A stretch of DNA of 64,000 nt from CALEMW01 sp035447065 (GTDB lineage: Bacteria; Krumholzibacteriota; Krumholzibacteriia; LZORAL124-64-63), in the NCBI GenBank assembly GCA_035447065.1, contig DAOTGJ010000012.1:1-64000 (forward strand), written 5' to 3'. The notes under the pieces are model-generated. The model saw only the letters and a list, made by a program, of their open reading frames with translations, was not told the DNA's origin and searched no databases. Positions 24,401 through 33,114 of the stretch are shown here, one piece after another; within the stretch, counting starts at the first letter, position 1; every line of letters begins with the position of its first letter. The position numbers and the translations under genes were made by a program.

Positions 24401-24427
24401 TCAAGTTTTTCGAGCGGACGCCGAAAC
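24401..24427 (+). promoter_or_regulatory. Sigma-28 (FliA) promoter of flgM
   Basis: TCAAGTTT (24401-24408), 11 nt, GCCGAAAC (24420-24427). The -35 matches 7 of 8 and the -10 6 of 8 consensus bases. It lies about 110 nt before flgM, so FliA would drive its own anti-sigma factor. Confidence 0.68.
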
Positions 24428-24539
24428 CATGCGTGTGGTCCACGACTCCGATGCCCCGCTGGTATCAGCCTTGCATCGCCCGGGGGAAACTGAGACCATC
24501 GACACCCGGCCCAGGTGTCTTAGTAAGGAGACGAAAGAC

Positions 24540-24905
24540 ATGGCGACGGATAAGGTGAACCTCTCTTCGCTGAACTCGGCGATGGCGCGGTTCCAGCAGA
24601 CCCAGGCCGCGCAGGATCAGGCCAAGGCCGCCCAGAGCGGCGGCGCCGCGCGCGAGTCGGTGCAGCCCGCCAACGTGGGCGACCGCTTCGAGCGCTCGGC
24701 CGAGGCCGAATCCTACGCGAAGCTGCGCGAGACGATGGATCTCGGTCGCGCGGCCGTGGCCCAGGAGCCCGACATGCGCCAGGAGCGCATCGACGAGGTG
24801 AAGACCAAGCTGCTCGAGGGCAAGGTCATCACGCCCGAGGTCAAGGAGCAGGTGGCTCAGAGCCTCGAGCGCGTCATGAAGATCCTGGACCTCTTCGTCA
24901 GCTGA
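24540..24905 (+). CDS. flgM: Anti-sigma-28 factor FlgM
   Basis: This 121-residue protein has a disordered, Gln/Ala-rich N-terminal half (ARFQQTQAAQDQAKAAQSGG). A helical C-terminal half follows (RQERIDEVKTKLLEGKVITPEVKEQVAQSLERVMKILD), the FlgM sigma-binding pattern. FlgM holds FliA inactive until export through the finished hook. The start follows AAGGAG with 9-nt spacing. The same frame remains open upstream to 24231 behind another strong ribosome site, but that stretch has atypical codon use. Confidence 0.82.
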   Translation: MATDKVNLSSLNSAMARFQQTQAAQDQAKAAQSGGAARESVQPANVGDRFERSAEAESYAKLRETMDLGRAAVAQEPDMRQERIDEVKTKLLEGKVITPEVKEQVAQSLERVMKILDLFVS

Positions 24906-24969
24906 GCGGCGGATTTCCCTCCGCCGCTCGGCGGCGCCCCCCCGGTGTTTCCCGACACCGTGTTTTTGC

Positions 24970-24998
24970 TTGCCACCGGTGATCAGAATTCTTACAGT
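24970..24998 (+). promoter_or_regulatory. Sigma-70-type promoter of the sensor kinase/activator pair
   Basis: TTGCCA (24970-24975), a 17-nt spacer, TACAGT (24993-24998), about 50 nt before the kinase start. Confidence 0.5.
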
Positions 24999-25048
24999 CG
25001 CGCCCGACAACGCTCCCAGGACGGATCTGCCAAGGGGGTACGGGCCGC

Positions 25049-27277
25049 ATGGTCCCCGCCGACGCCGGGAAGCACGGACGCTCCGCTTCCCTGATCACCA
25101 CCGCTGAGCCCACGCGCCCCGACGCCTGGCCGGACGGCACCCTGCTATGGCGCCACGGCGCCTGGCGTTCGTTGACGGGCCATGCCGCCCAACCTCCCAC
25201 CTTGGAGGAGGGGCCGCGCGTGCTGCTGGTGGATGCCGCCGACACCGATCCCGAACGCATCGCCGAGCTGCTCCTGGGCCTGGGACTCCGCCGCGGCGGC
25301 CATCTGCCCGTGCTGCTCCATCCCGACTGGTCCGGCGCCCGCCTCACCCGCGTGATGAGCGCCGGCCTGGCCGACGCCCTGATCCTGCCGGCGTCGCCGG
25401 CGGACTGGGACGTCCTGCGCGACCGTCTGGTCACCCGTCTGGACGACGCCCGCGCCCGCCGCACCCTGAGCGAGGAGCAGCGCCGCACCACGGACCAGCT
25501 CCGTGAGCGTCATCGGGACCTGCAGGACCGCCTCCAGCGCACGGGGGAGGACCTGGCCCAAGCCCATGCGGAACTCACCGGCCACCTGGATCAGCTCTCG
25601 CTGCTGTACCGCTTCGGCCGGGAGCTGAGCAGCGCCCGCAACTGGGACGCCACCCTGGCCAAGCTGCTGGAATCCCTGGCCCGCTTCATCGGCGCCGAGG
25701 GCGCGGCCCTGGTCCTGCGTCCCGCGGAGGGACGGGCCTACGCGCCGCGGCAGACGTGGCGCTGGGAGGAGTCGGCCTGGGACCGCGTGCTGCTGCATCT
25801 GGAGAAGGAGCATGCCGCGCGCGGCGACCAAGGCGACCGGCTGGACCTCTTCAAGGTCCCGGTGACCGATCCCGGACGCCGCGACCGCGTGACCGCCCTG
25901 CCTCTGGAGCACATGGACCTGAGCTACGGCTTCCTGCTGCTGCTGGGCTTCCCGGCGGAGGCCGCCAGCCCCGAGCGCCGCGCCTTCCTCAAGGCCGTGC
26001 AGGTGATCCTGGCGGAGGAGGTGGCGTCGGCCCAGATGCTGGACCGCATGCGCGAGCTGAGCGTGTTCAACGCCCGCGTGCTGGAGACGGTGCAGAGCGG
26101 CATCTGGGTGGTGGACGAGAACGCGCGCACCGTGTACTGCAACCGCGTGGCCTGCGAGCTGGCGGCCGGACGCCCCCAGCGTCTGCAGATCCCGGCGGAA
26201 CCCCGGCCCGGCGTGGGCCGCGGCCGCAGCGAGGGCGGCGCCGCCTCCGCCTCCTTCTTCCGCGACGAGGCCTTCAACCGCGCCGAGGTGCCGGAGCTCT
26301 TCCTGGACGGCCTGCTGCGCCTGGACGGGGTGGACAGCCTGCCCTTCGTGACCCTCGCCGGGCGCACCGACGGCTTCATGGGCGAGGGCACCATCCAGAG
26401 CGGCGACGCCTCGCGGCCCGTGCTGGTGCAGGCGTCGGCCATGCGCGGCCGCGGCGACGACGAGCAGTGGCTGGTGGTGGTGGTGGAGGACCTGAGCGAG
26501 TCCAAGAAGCTGGCCGCCGAGCGTCAGCGCGCCGACGGCCTGCAGTCCCTGGTGGAGATGTCGGCCACCTTGGCCCACGAGATCCGCAACCCGCTCATGG
26601 GCCTCAGCGCCCAGGCGGAGCTGCTGGCCGACCACCTGGCCGCCGACGACCCGCGCCGCCGCTACATCGACGTGATCACCGACGAGGTGGAGCGCATCGA
26701 CGAGACCATCCGGCGCATGCTCCAGTACGTGCGCCCCATCGAGGCCCGTCCCGAGGACGTGGACCTGGTGCGCCTGCTGGACGACTGCGCCCGCCTGGCC
26801 GCTCCCCGCGCCGACGCCGCCGACGTGCGCCTGGTGGTCAACGTGTCGCCGTCCACGCGGCGCTGGCGCTGCGACCCCGGCCAGATCAAGCAGGTGGTGC
26901 TGAACCTGGTCTTCAACGCCGTGGACGCGTCGCCCCCGGGCGGGGAGGTGCGCCTGGAGGCGCGCCCCGGCCGCGCCCTGGAGATCCTGGATCCCGCCAC
27001 CGGCTGGCGCCGCCGCCGGCCCGGCCTGCGCCTGACCGTCCGCGACCACGGCCGCGGGTTCGGCAGCCATGACCCCGAGAGCCTGTTCCGTCCCTTCGTC
27101 ACCACCAAGACGGCGGGCACGGGCCTGGGCCTGTCCATCAGCCGCAAGATCGTCGAAGCCCATGGAGGCAACGTGAAGGCCGAGCGCCTGGCCGGAGAGA
27201 CCCTGTTCTCCGTCCTGCTGCCCGCGCCGGATGCGGACGCCACCGGTCCCAGCGAACAGAGAGAGGAACGAGCATGA
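25049..27277 (+). CDS. FlrB/FleS-like sensor histidine kinase
   Basis: This 742-residue protein is soluble, with no membrane segment. In order: a receiver-like N-terminal region without clear phosphoacceptor (50-130), a coiled coil (130-180), a GAF-like region (185-335), a PAS-like region (340-490), the dimerisation box with LAHEIRNP (His510) and a catalytic ATPase domain (NLVFNAVDASPPGG, DHGRGF, TTKTAGTGLGLSISRKIVEAHGG). It should phosphorylate the NtrC-type regulator encoded by the next gene, which overlaps it by 4 nt. Cytoplasmic FlrB kinases sense flagellar export-apparatus completion in other bacteria. Confidence 0.88.
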   Translation: MVPADAGKHGRSASLITTAEPTRPDAWPDGTLLWRHGAWRSLTGHAAQPPTLEEGPRVLLVDAADTDPERIAELLLGLGLRRGGHLPVLLHPDWSGARLTRVMSAGLADALILPASPADWDVLRDRLVTRLDDARARRTLSEEQRRTTDQLRERHRDLQDRLQRTGEDLAQAHAELTGHLDQLSLLYRFGRELSSARNWDATLAKLLESLARFIGAEGAALVLRPAEGRAYAPRQTWRWEESAWDRVLLHLEKEHAARGDQGDRLDLFKVPVTDPGRRDRVTALPLEHMDLSYGFLLLLGFPAEAASPERRAFLKAVQVILAEEVASAQMLDRMRELSVFNARVLETVQSGIWVVDENARTVYCNRVACELAAGRPQRLQIPAEPRPGVGRGRSEGGAASASFFRDEAFNRAEVPELFLDGLLRLDGVDSLPFVTLAGRTDGFMGEGTIQSGDASRPVLVQASAMRGRGDDEQWLVVVVEDLSESKKLAAERQRADGLQSLVEMSATLAHEIRNPLMGLSAQAELLADHLAADDPRRRYIDVITDEVERIDETIRRMLQYVRPIEARPEDVDLVRLLDDCARLAAPRADAADVRLVVNVSPSTRRWRCDPGQIKQVVLNLVFNAVDASPPGGEVRLEARPGRALEILDPATGWRRRRPGLRLTVRDHGRGFGSHDPESLFRPFVTTKTAGTGLGLSISRKIVEAHGGNVKAERLAGETLFSVLLPAPDADATGPSEQREERA

Positions 27278-28698
27278 GCGAACGCATCCTGATCGTGGAC
27301 GACGAGGCGGCCATCCGCCAGTCCCTGGAGGAGGCCCTGCGCCTGGACGGCTACGAGGCCGAGGCGGCGGAGACCGGCGAGCAGGCCCTGGCCATGCTCC
27401 ACAACGGTTCGTACGACCTGGTGGTCACGGATCTGAAGATGCCCGGCGTGAGCGGCCTGGAGCTGCTCACCGCCCTGCGCAACCAGGGCCGCGAGACCCC
27501 GGTGATCATGATGACGGCCTACGGCGACGTGGAGACCGCCGTGGAGAGCATGCGCCTGGGCGCCTACGACTTCATCCAGAAGCCCTTCAAGCTCAGCGCC
27601 ATGCGCGGCCAGGTGCGCGCCGCCCTGCGCGCCACCCGCGCCGCGGCGCCGGCGGAGGAAGCGGACGCTCCCGTGGCCGCGCCGACGCCGCGCCGCAAGG
27701 CCGCCCGCACCGAGCCCGGCGCCGGCGCCGCGCCGTACATGGACATGATCCGCGCCTGCCCGGGCCTGGCGCCCATCGCGGACCTGCTGGAGAAGGTGGG
27801 CGCCAGCCGCGCCGGCAACGACACGTCCGTGCTCATCCGCGGCGAGAGCGGCAGCGGCAAGGAGGTGGTGGCCCGCGCCATCCACGAGGCCAGCGGCGAC
27901 CCCGCCACGCCGTTCATGGAGATCAACTGCGCCGCGGTGCCGGAGACCCTGCTCGAGAGCGAGCTCATGGGCCACGAGAAGGGCGCCTTCACCGACGCCA
28001 AGGCCCGCAAGGAGGGCCTGTTTGAGATGGCCGGCGGCGGCACCATCTTCCTGGACGAGATCGGGGAGATGGGCGTGCTGCTGCAGAGCCGCCTGCTGCG
28101 CGTGATCGAGAACCGCCGCTTCCGCCGCGTGGGCGGCAAGGACGAGCTCACGGTCAACGCCCGCATCGTGGCGGCCACCAACCGCGAGCTGGAGAGCGCC
28201 ATCAACGAGGGCCTCTTCCGCAACGACCTCTACTACCGCCTCCAGGTGGTGGAGGTGAACATCCCGCCCCTGCGCGAGCGGCCCGACGACGTGGGCGTGC
28301 TGCTCAACGCCTTCATCCAGGAGTTCAACCAGAAGCTGGGCCTGCGCACCGCGCCGGCGTCGGCGGAGCTGGTGGAGACCCTGCGCCGCTACCCCTGGCC
28401 CGGCAACGTGCGCGAGATGCGCAACGTGCTCAAGCGCATCATGATCCTGGAGGAGCCCGCGGTGCTCACCGCCGCGCACTTCCCGCGCCACATCGCCGAG
28501 GGCCGCGATCCGCGCACGGGGTCCGACACCGCCGCCGGCTTCCAGCTGGAGCCCCTGGCCGACACGGAGCGCCGCCAGATCCTGGAGACCCTCAACAAGA
28601 CGGACAACAACAAGTCCAAGGCCGCGCGGATCCTGGGCATCTCCCGGCAGACGCTGCGGGAGAAGCTGAAGCTCTACGGGCAGGCCGCCGAGGACTAG
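27274..28698 (+). CDS. FlrC/FleR-like sigma-54 response regulator
   Basis: This 474-residue protein is a complete NtrC-type activator. A receiver with ILIVDDEAA and phosphoacceptor Asp53 (VVTDLKMPG) is followed by an Ala/Pro-rich linker, then an AAA+ domain with Walker A GESGSGKE (190-197), the sigma-54 contact loop GAFTDA (237-242) and GGGTIFLDEIGEM. A Fis-type helix-turn-helix closes it (NNKSKAARILGISRQTLREKL). It should activate the -24/-12 promoters found before flgF, 28790, fliP and fliA. The ATGA overlap with the kinase gene indicates a two-component pair. Confidence 0.93.
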   Translation: MSERILIVDDEAAIRQSLEEALRLDGYEAEAAETGEQALAMLHNGSYDLVVTDLKMPGVSGLELLTALRNQGRETPVIMMTAYGDVETAVESMRLGAYDFIQKPFKLSAMRGQVRAALRATRAAAPAEEADAPVAAPTPRRKAARTEPGAGAAPYMDMIRACPGLAPIADLLEKVGASRAGNDTSVLIRGESGSGKEVVARAIHEASGDPATPFMEINCAAVPETLLESELMGHEKGAFTDAKARKEGLFEMAGGGTIFLDEIGEMGVLLQSRLLRVIENRRFRRVGGKDELTVNARIVAATNRELESAINEGLFRNDLYYRLQVVEVNIPPLRERPDDVGVLLNAFIQEFNQKLGLRTAPASAELVETLRRYPWPGNVREMRNVLKRIMILEEPAVLTAAHFPRHIAEGRDPRTGSDTAAGFQLEPLADTERRQILETLNKTDNNKSKAARILGISRQTLREKLKLYGQAAED

Positions 28699-28729
28699 GC
28701 CGCGGCCACGCGCCGAGCCCCCGTGGACG

Positions 28730-28744
28730 AGGCATGGGGATTGC
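28730..28744 (+). promoter_or_regulatory. Sigma-54 promoter before the periplasmic TPR-like gene
   Basis: AGGCATG-GGGA-TTGC: GG and GC at the required 10-nt spacing and 13 of 15 positions compatible with the consensus. It sits 45 nt before the start at 28790. Confidence 0.65.
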
Positions 28745-28789
28745 GATTCCGGGGATCGAACGGCTTCGATCGCACCGGAAAGGAATCCC

Positions 28790-29869
28790 ATGTCCCGTCG
28801 ACACTTGCGCCGCTGCTGGAGGACGGCCGCCCTCGCGGTCCTGCTCCTGGTCGCCGGCGGCGTGAACGAACTCCATGCGGCGCCCACCCTCAAGCGGTCG
28901 GATTTCTACCGCTACCGCGTGTGGGTGGACGCCCGCGCCGCCCAGCCCGACACCGCGCCCACGGCGCTGTTCCCCGCCGGCGAGGCCGCGGACGCCGACG
29001 GCGCGCCGTCGCTGGCGCCCGACCGCCTGGACACGGCGGCGCGCTCCCTGATCACCCTCGAGGACATGCTGGTTCGCAACTGGACCGAGGCCCGCAAGGC
29101 CACGGCCGAGGACTGCCTGGACGCCGCCCGTTCCTACCGCGATCTGGGCGAGCACGGCGCCGCGCTGACCTGGTACCGCCGCTCGGCCCAGGCCCGCGGC
29201 CTGGGCTCGGCCCTGCCCGCGGACATTCGACGCGAGATGTTCAGCAGCGCCGTGATGACCGGAGACTCCCTCCAGGTCACCGTGGAGGTGCTGAACCTGG
29301 TGGGCCTGCCGGAGCTGCGCCCGGTGGTGGACACCGTGGAGCTGGCCTTCCGCTGGCTGGTGGTCCACGACGGCGCCGCCAACCTGGACCTGTTCATGCA
29401 GAAGGTGGACGGCCAGCTGGAGCTCCTGGGCCCCCGCGTGCGCTTCTGGGCGGCCTACGTGCACGCCATGCGCGGCGAGCGCCACGCGGCCCTGGCCCAG
29501 CTCCTGCGCCTGGTGGGCGACGCCGCGTCTCCCGCCGCCCTCACGCCCGCCCAGTCGGACTGGGTGCTGCGCACCGTTCCCGATCTGCTCTACCTGCTGG
29601 ACCGCCGCGACGACGCCCTGCGCCTCTACGCCACCCTGGCCGAGGGCCGGGGCGAGGGCGCCGTGTGGGCGCGTTACCAGGTGGCCAACCAGCATCTCCT
29701 GGCCGGCGACTACGAGCGCGCCCGGCCTCTCTTCGACGAGGTCTGCGACGCCCAGGCCGTGGGCACGTGGCGCGCCCGCGCCTGCGCGCTTGCCGGCCTG
29801 GTGGGACGTCTCGCGGCCGTGCGGGAAGGAGGCGAATCCTATGGCATCGACGGGATCCATGGGCGCTGA
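28790..29869 (+). CDS. Periplasmic TPR-like protein of unknown function in the flagellar regulon
   Basis: This 359-residue protein has a signal peptide (basic start, LAVLLLVAGGVNELHA, then AAPT) and afterwards an all-helical, alanine-rich body with TPR-like pairs (LDAARSYRDLGEHGAALTWYRRSAQ; WARYQVANQHLLAGDYERARPLFDE). It is driven by a sigma-54 element and lies directly upstream of the flgB operon. This suggests a periplasmic or outer-membrane accessory part of the basal body or motor. No named family is recognised. GAAAGGAA precedes the ATG. Confidence 0.72.
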   Translation: MSRRHLRRCWRTAALAVLLLVAGGVNELHAAPTLKRSDFYRYRVWVDARAAQPDTAPTALFPAGEAADADGAPSLAPDRLDTAARSLITLEDMLVRNWTEARKATAEDCLDAARSYRDLGEHGAALTWYRRSAQARGLGSALPADIRREMFSSAVMTGDSLQVTVEVLNLVGLPELRPVVDTVELAFRWLVVHDGAANLDLFMQKVDGQLELLGPRVRFWAAYVHAMRGERHAALAQLLRLVGDAASPAALTPAQSDWVLRTVPDLLYLLDRRDDALRLYATLAEGRGEGAVWARYQVANQHLLAGDYERARPLFDEVCDAQAVGTWRARACALAGLVGRLAAVREGGESYGIDGIHGR

Positions 29870-30230
29870 GCGCCCCGATGAGGCCACCCTGGCCCGCCTG
29901 GTGGACCTCTACGAGCGCGAACGGCGCATGTACGCCGAGATCCTGGACCTCTCGCGCCGGCAGGGCCGCGCCATCCGCGACGGCCGGCCCCTGGAGGAGA
30001 TCCGCGGCCTGCTGGAGCGCAAGCGGCTGATGCTGGACATGATCGTCCACATGGAGACCAGCCACTTCGAAGCGCGCAAGGGCTGGGAGATGCACCGCCA
30101 CCGCCTGACCGGGGATCTGGCGGCGCGCATGCAGACGGTGCTGGGCGCCGTGGCCGGTCTGCTGGAGGAGATCCTGGCCCTGGAGGCCGAGAACGACCGG
30201 CTCTTCCTGAGCTTCGCCGAGGGAGCCTGA
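29841..30230 (+). CDS. FlgN/FliT-like coiled-coil protein
   Basis: This 129-residue protein is almost entirely helical, with heptad-like stretches (LARLVDLYERERRMYAEILDL, LEEIRGLLERKRLMLDMIVHM, AVAGLLEEILALEAENDRLF). It resembles flagellar export chaperones of the FlgN class, of which another copy is at 16702. It overlaps the previous gene by 29 nt; the start is set by GGAAGGAGG just upstream. The cargo cannot be told from sequence. Confidence 0.65.
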   Translation: MASTGSMGAERPDEATLARLVDLYERERRMYAEILDLSRRQGRAIRDGRPLEEIRGLLERKRLMLDMIVHMETSHFEARKGWEMHRHRLTGDLAARMQTVLGAVAGLLEEILALEAENDRLFLSFAEGA

Positions 30231-30242
30231 CCCGCGCCGTTC

Positions 30243-30257
30243 CGGCACGGGTCTTGA
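30243..30257 (+). promoter_or_regulatory. Degenerate sigma-54-like element before flgB
   Basis: CGGCACG-GGTC-TTGA matches the -24 half well but has GA instead of the key GC in the -12 half. It is 52 nt before flgB, a normal distance. Function is doubtful. Confidence 0.3.
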
Positions 30258-30308
30258 TAAGGGACTGCCGACCGCGGCGACGGGCCGCGGCGGAAACGGA
30301 GAACCGCC

Positions 30309-30719
30309 TTGGACCGCACGCTCTTCGACAGGGCCAACCTGGACCACCTCAAGAAGGCGCTCACGGTGTACGCGCGCAGGCAGCGCGTGACGTCGGAGAA
30401 CATCGCCAACGTGGAGACGCGGGGGTACCAGGCCCAGGAGTACAGGTTCGAGGACATGCTGCGGCGGGCCCAGGGCAACCACCTGCAGGGCCTGAGCACG
30501 TCCGAGGGGCATCTGCCCGTGGGACGGCGGGGAATCGCGGATACCGACGGCGAGATCCGCGGCCAGGACACCGGCTTCGACAACGGCGTGAACGACGTGA
30601 ACATCGACTCCGAGATGACCGACCTGGCCACCACGGAGCTCTCGTACCGGCTGGCCACCCGCGTCCTGAGCATGAAGTACAGCCTGCTGCGTTCGGCCGT
30701 GGCCGGACGCGTGCGCTAG
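30309..30719 (+). CDS. flgB: Proximal rod protein FlgB
   Basis: This 136-residue protein starts at TTG after CGGAGA. It shows the FlgB pattern: ALTVYARRQRVTSENIANVETRGYQAQEYRFEDML and NIDSEMTDLATTELSYRLATRVLSMKYSLLRSAV. It begins the long operon flgBC-fliE-F-G-H-I-J... and forms the base of the rod together with FlgC and FliE. Confidence 0.95.
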   Translation: MDRTLFDRANLDHLKKALTVYARRQRVTSENIANVETRGYQAQEYRFEDMLRRAQGNHLQGLSTSEGHLPVGRRGIADTDGEIRGQDTGFDNGVNDVNIDSEMTDLATTELSYRLATRVLSMKYSLLRSAVAGRVR

Positions 30720-30731
30720 GAGGAATGACCC

Positions 30732-31241
30732 ATGAGCGACGGACTCTTCAGCTCCATCCGCCTGAGCAGCACCGGCCTGGCCGGGCAGCGCACGAAAATG
30801 GACACGATCGCCAAGAATCTGGCCAACGCCGAGACCACGCGCACCAAGGAGGGCACGCCGTACCGGCGCGAGCGCGTGGTCTTCGAGCAGGCCGAGACCC
30901 AGAAGCCCCGGCTCACCGCTCTCAACCGCGGCCAGACCGAGCGGCCCAGCCCCCTGCGCACCACCGACGACCGCCACATCCAGGCCGGCCGCAACTCCGG
31001 CCGCTACGAGCTGCCCCAGGGCGTGGACACCGAGGTGTCCCTGGCGCCCGACGCCTCGGAGTTCAAGGTGGTCTACGACCCGGGCCACCCCGACGCCGAC
31101 GCCGAGGGCTACGTGCTGATGCCCAACGTGAACCCCATCACCGAGATGGTGGACATGATCACCGCCAGCCGCGCCTACGAGGCCAACATCCAGGCCGTGC
31201 AGACGGCCAAGCAGATGTTCGCCAAGGCCCTGAACATCTAG
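30732..31241 (+). CDS. flgC: Proximal rod protein FlgC
   Basis: This 169-residue protein has the FlgC signature at both ends (STGLAGQRTKMDTIAKNLANAETT; GYVLMPNVNPITEMVDMITASRAYEANI). It forms the proximal rod with FlgB. GGAGGAATGACC precedes the ATG, 12 nt after flgB. The central part is slightly longer than in enteric FlgC (134 residues). Confidence 0.96.
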   Translation: MSDGLFSSIRLSSTGLAGQRTKMDTIAKNLANAETTRTKEGTPYRRERVVFEQAETQKPRLTALNRGQTERPSPLRTTDDRHIQAGRNSGRYELPQGVDTEVSLAPDASEFKVVYDPGHPDADAEGYVLMPNVNPITEMVDMITASRAYEANIQAVQTAKQMFAKALNI

Positions 31242-31257
31242 AAGGGGGACGGGGAGC

Positions 31258-31560
31258 ATGGCCATCAACGGGATCCGATCGATCGGCGTCGCCGATCCCC
31301 GGCGGCTCTACGGAGGGGCGGGCGCCGAGGGCGTCCAGAACGGCGGCTTCGCCCAGCACCTGCAGCAGGCCATGGGCCGGGTCGACGCGGCCCAGACCAA
31401 CCGCGATCAGATGGTCGAAGGGATGGTCATGGGCGAGGTGGGCGAGGTCCACGACGTGATGATCGCCGCGGAGGAGGCTCAGCTCTCCCTGGAGCTGATG
31501 ATCGAGGTCCGCAACAAGCTGCTGGAAGGCTACCAGTCCATCATGGCCATGCAGGTCTAG
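31258..31560 (+). CDS. fliE: MS-ring/rod adaptor FliE
   Basis: This 100-residue protein has the FliE core (FAQHLQQAMGRVDAAQTNRDQMVEGMV; VHDVMIAAEEAQLSLELMIEVRNKLLEGYQSIMAMQV). FliE joins the rod to the MS ring and export gate. Size and order flgB-flgC-fliE-fliF are standard. Confidence 0.95.
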   Translation: MAINGIRSIGVADPRRLYGGAGAEGVQNGGFAQHLQQAMGRVDAAQTNRDQMVEGMVMGEVGEVHDVMIAAEEAQLSLELMIEVRNKLLEGYQSIMAMQV

Positions 31561-31594
31561 CGCGCGGCGCTGACCCGAACCCCGACGGAGCGAC

Positions 31595-33103
31595 ATGAGG
31601 CAACTGCTGGACAGGCTCAACTCCTTCACCGCCCGCTTCACCTTCAACCAGAAGGTGCTGATGGGGGCGATCCTGGGCACCGCGGTGCTCAGCGTGGTCA
31701 TCTTCAGCTTCTGGCTGCAGAACGAGGAGATGGCCGTGCTCTTCACCGGCCTCGCGCCCGAGGACGCCAGCCTGGCCCTGGACGAGCTGGCCAAGCTGGG
31801 CGTGGAGGCGGAGCTGGAGAACGGCGGCACCACCATCAAGGTGCCCGAGAGCGACGTGCACCGCATGCGCGTGGAGCTCTCGGCCCAGGGCATCCCCAGC
31901 AAGGGGATCGTGGGCTGGGGCATCTTCGACGGCCAGCAGTACGGCATGACCGAGTTCATGCAGAACGTGAACTTCAAGCGCGCCCTGGAGGGCGAGCTGA
32001 CCAAGACCATCGAGAGCATCCAGGGCATCCAGTCGGCGCGCGTGCACCTGGTGCTGCCCAAGCCGAGCATCTTCAAGAAGATCCAGGAGCCCGCCACCGC
32101 GTCGGTGGTGCTGAACCTGGGGCGCGGCACGGTGCTGGGCGAGCGCCGCATCGCCGGCATCCAGGCCCTGGTGGCCGGCAGCGTGGAGGGGCTGGAGGTG
32201 CCGGACGTGTCGGTGCTGGACCAGTTCGGCGTGGTGCTGTCGCAGAACTACCAGGAAGGCCTGGCCGGCCAGTCCGAGACCCAGCTCAGCCTCAAGAAGA
32301 ACGTGGACTCCTACCTGAGCGAGAAGGCCCAGGGCATGCTGGCCCGCGTGCTGGGGCCGGGCCGCTCCGTGGTGCAGGTGGACGCCACCCTGAACTTCGA
32401 CCGCCTGGAGCAGAGCCGCGAGACCGTGGACCCCAACAGCAGCGTGGTGCTCAGCGAGGAGCGCAACGAGGTGACCGGGGCCGAGGGCGAGGGCGGCGAG
32501 GAGCAGAGCACCACCAACTACGTGTTCAGCAAGGTGGTGGAGAACGTGGCCAGCGAGGTGGGCGGCGTGTCCAGCCTCTCGGTGGCCGTGTTCGTGGACG
32601 GCCGCTATGAGGCCCAGGAGGGCGGCGAGGCCGCGTACTCGCCCCTGGCCGAGGACGAGCTGCAGCAGATCCAGCGCATCGTGCAGACGGCCGTGGGCTA
32701 CAACCCGGACCGCGGCGACCGCATCGAGGTGGTCAACATGCAGTTCCAGACCCCCGCGCCGGACTACGAGGAGCAGGGCGGCGGGCTGCTGGACTCGCCC
32801 CTGATGGAGACGCTGCCGTCGCTGGTGGGCCGCATCGTGCTCTTCGTGGTGGCCGGCGTGCTGCTGCTGCGCCTGAAGGGCAACCTCTCGGATCTGATGG
32901 AGAGCGACTACGAGCCCGTGCCCCTGGGCGGCGGCTCCGGCGTGCGCGTGCCGTCCCAGAGCGGCCTGTTGGACCTGGACGAGAGCACCATGACCACGGA
33001 GGCCATGGTGGATGAGATCAAGAACTTCGCCGACGGCAACATCGACGACGTGGCCGACCTGGTCCAGGCCTGGGTCAGCGAAGCCGAACTGAGCAGGAGC
33101 TAG
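31595..33103 (+). CDS. fliF: MS-ring protein FliF
   Basis: This 502-residue protein has an N-terminal membrane segment (residues about 22-45), the ring-building motifs (VLFTGLAPEDASLALDEL, GIPSKGIVGWGIFDG, ALEGELTKTIESIQGIQSARVHLVLPKPS) and a second membrane segment (about 410-430, GRIVLFVVAGVLLLRL). The C-terminal tail (NFADGNIDDVADLVQAWVSE) binds FliG. It is the inner-membrane ring on which the basal body and export gate assemble. Length is slightly below the usual 530-560. Confidence 0.96.
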   Translation: MRQLLDRLNSFTARFTFNQKVLMGAILGTAVLSVVIFSFWLQNEEMAVLFTGLAPEDASLALDELAKLGVEAELENGGTTIKVPESDVHRMRVELSAQGIPSKGIVGWGIFDGQQYGMTEFMQNVNFKRALEGELTKTIESIQGIQSARVHLVLPKPSIFKKIQEPATASVVLNLGRGTVLGERRIAGIQALVAGSVEGLEVPDVSVLDQFGVVLSQNYQEGLAGQSETQLSLKKNVDSYLSEKAQGMLARVLGPGRSVVQVDATLNFDRLEQSRETVDPNSSVVLSEERNEVTGAEGEGGEEQSTTNYVFSKVVENVASEVGGVSSLSVAVFVDGRYEAQEGGEAAYSPLAEDELQQIQRIVQTAVGYNPDRGDRIEVVNMQFQTPAPDYEEQGGGLLDSPLMETLPSLVGRIVLFVVAGVLLLRLKGNLSDLMESDYEPVPLGGGSGVRVPSQSGLLDLDESTMTTEAMVDEIKNFADGNIDDVADLVQAWVSEAELSRS

Positions 33104-33114
33104 CGGAGCAAGCG

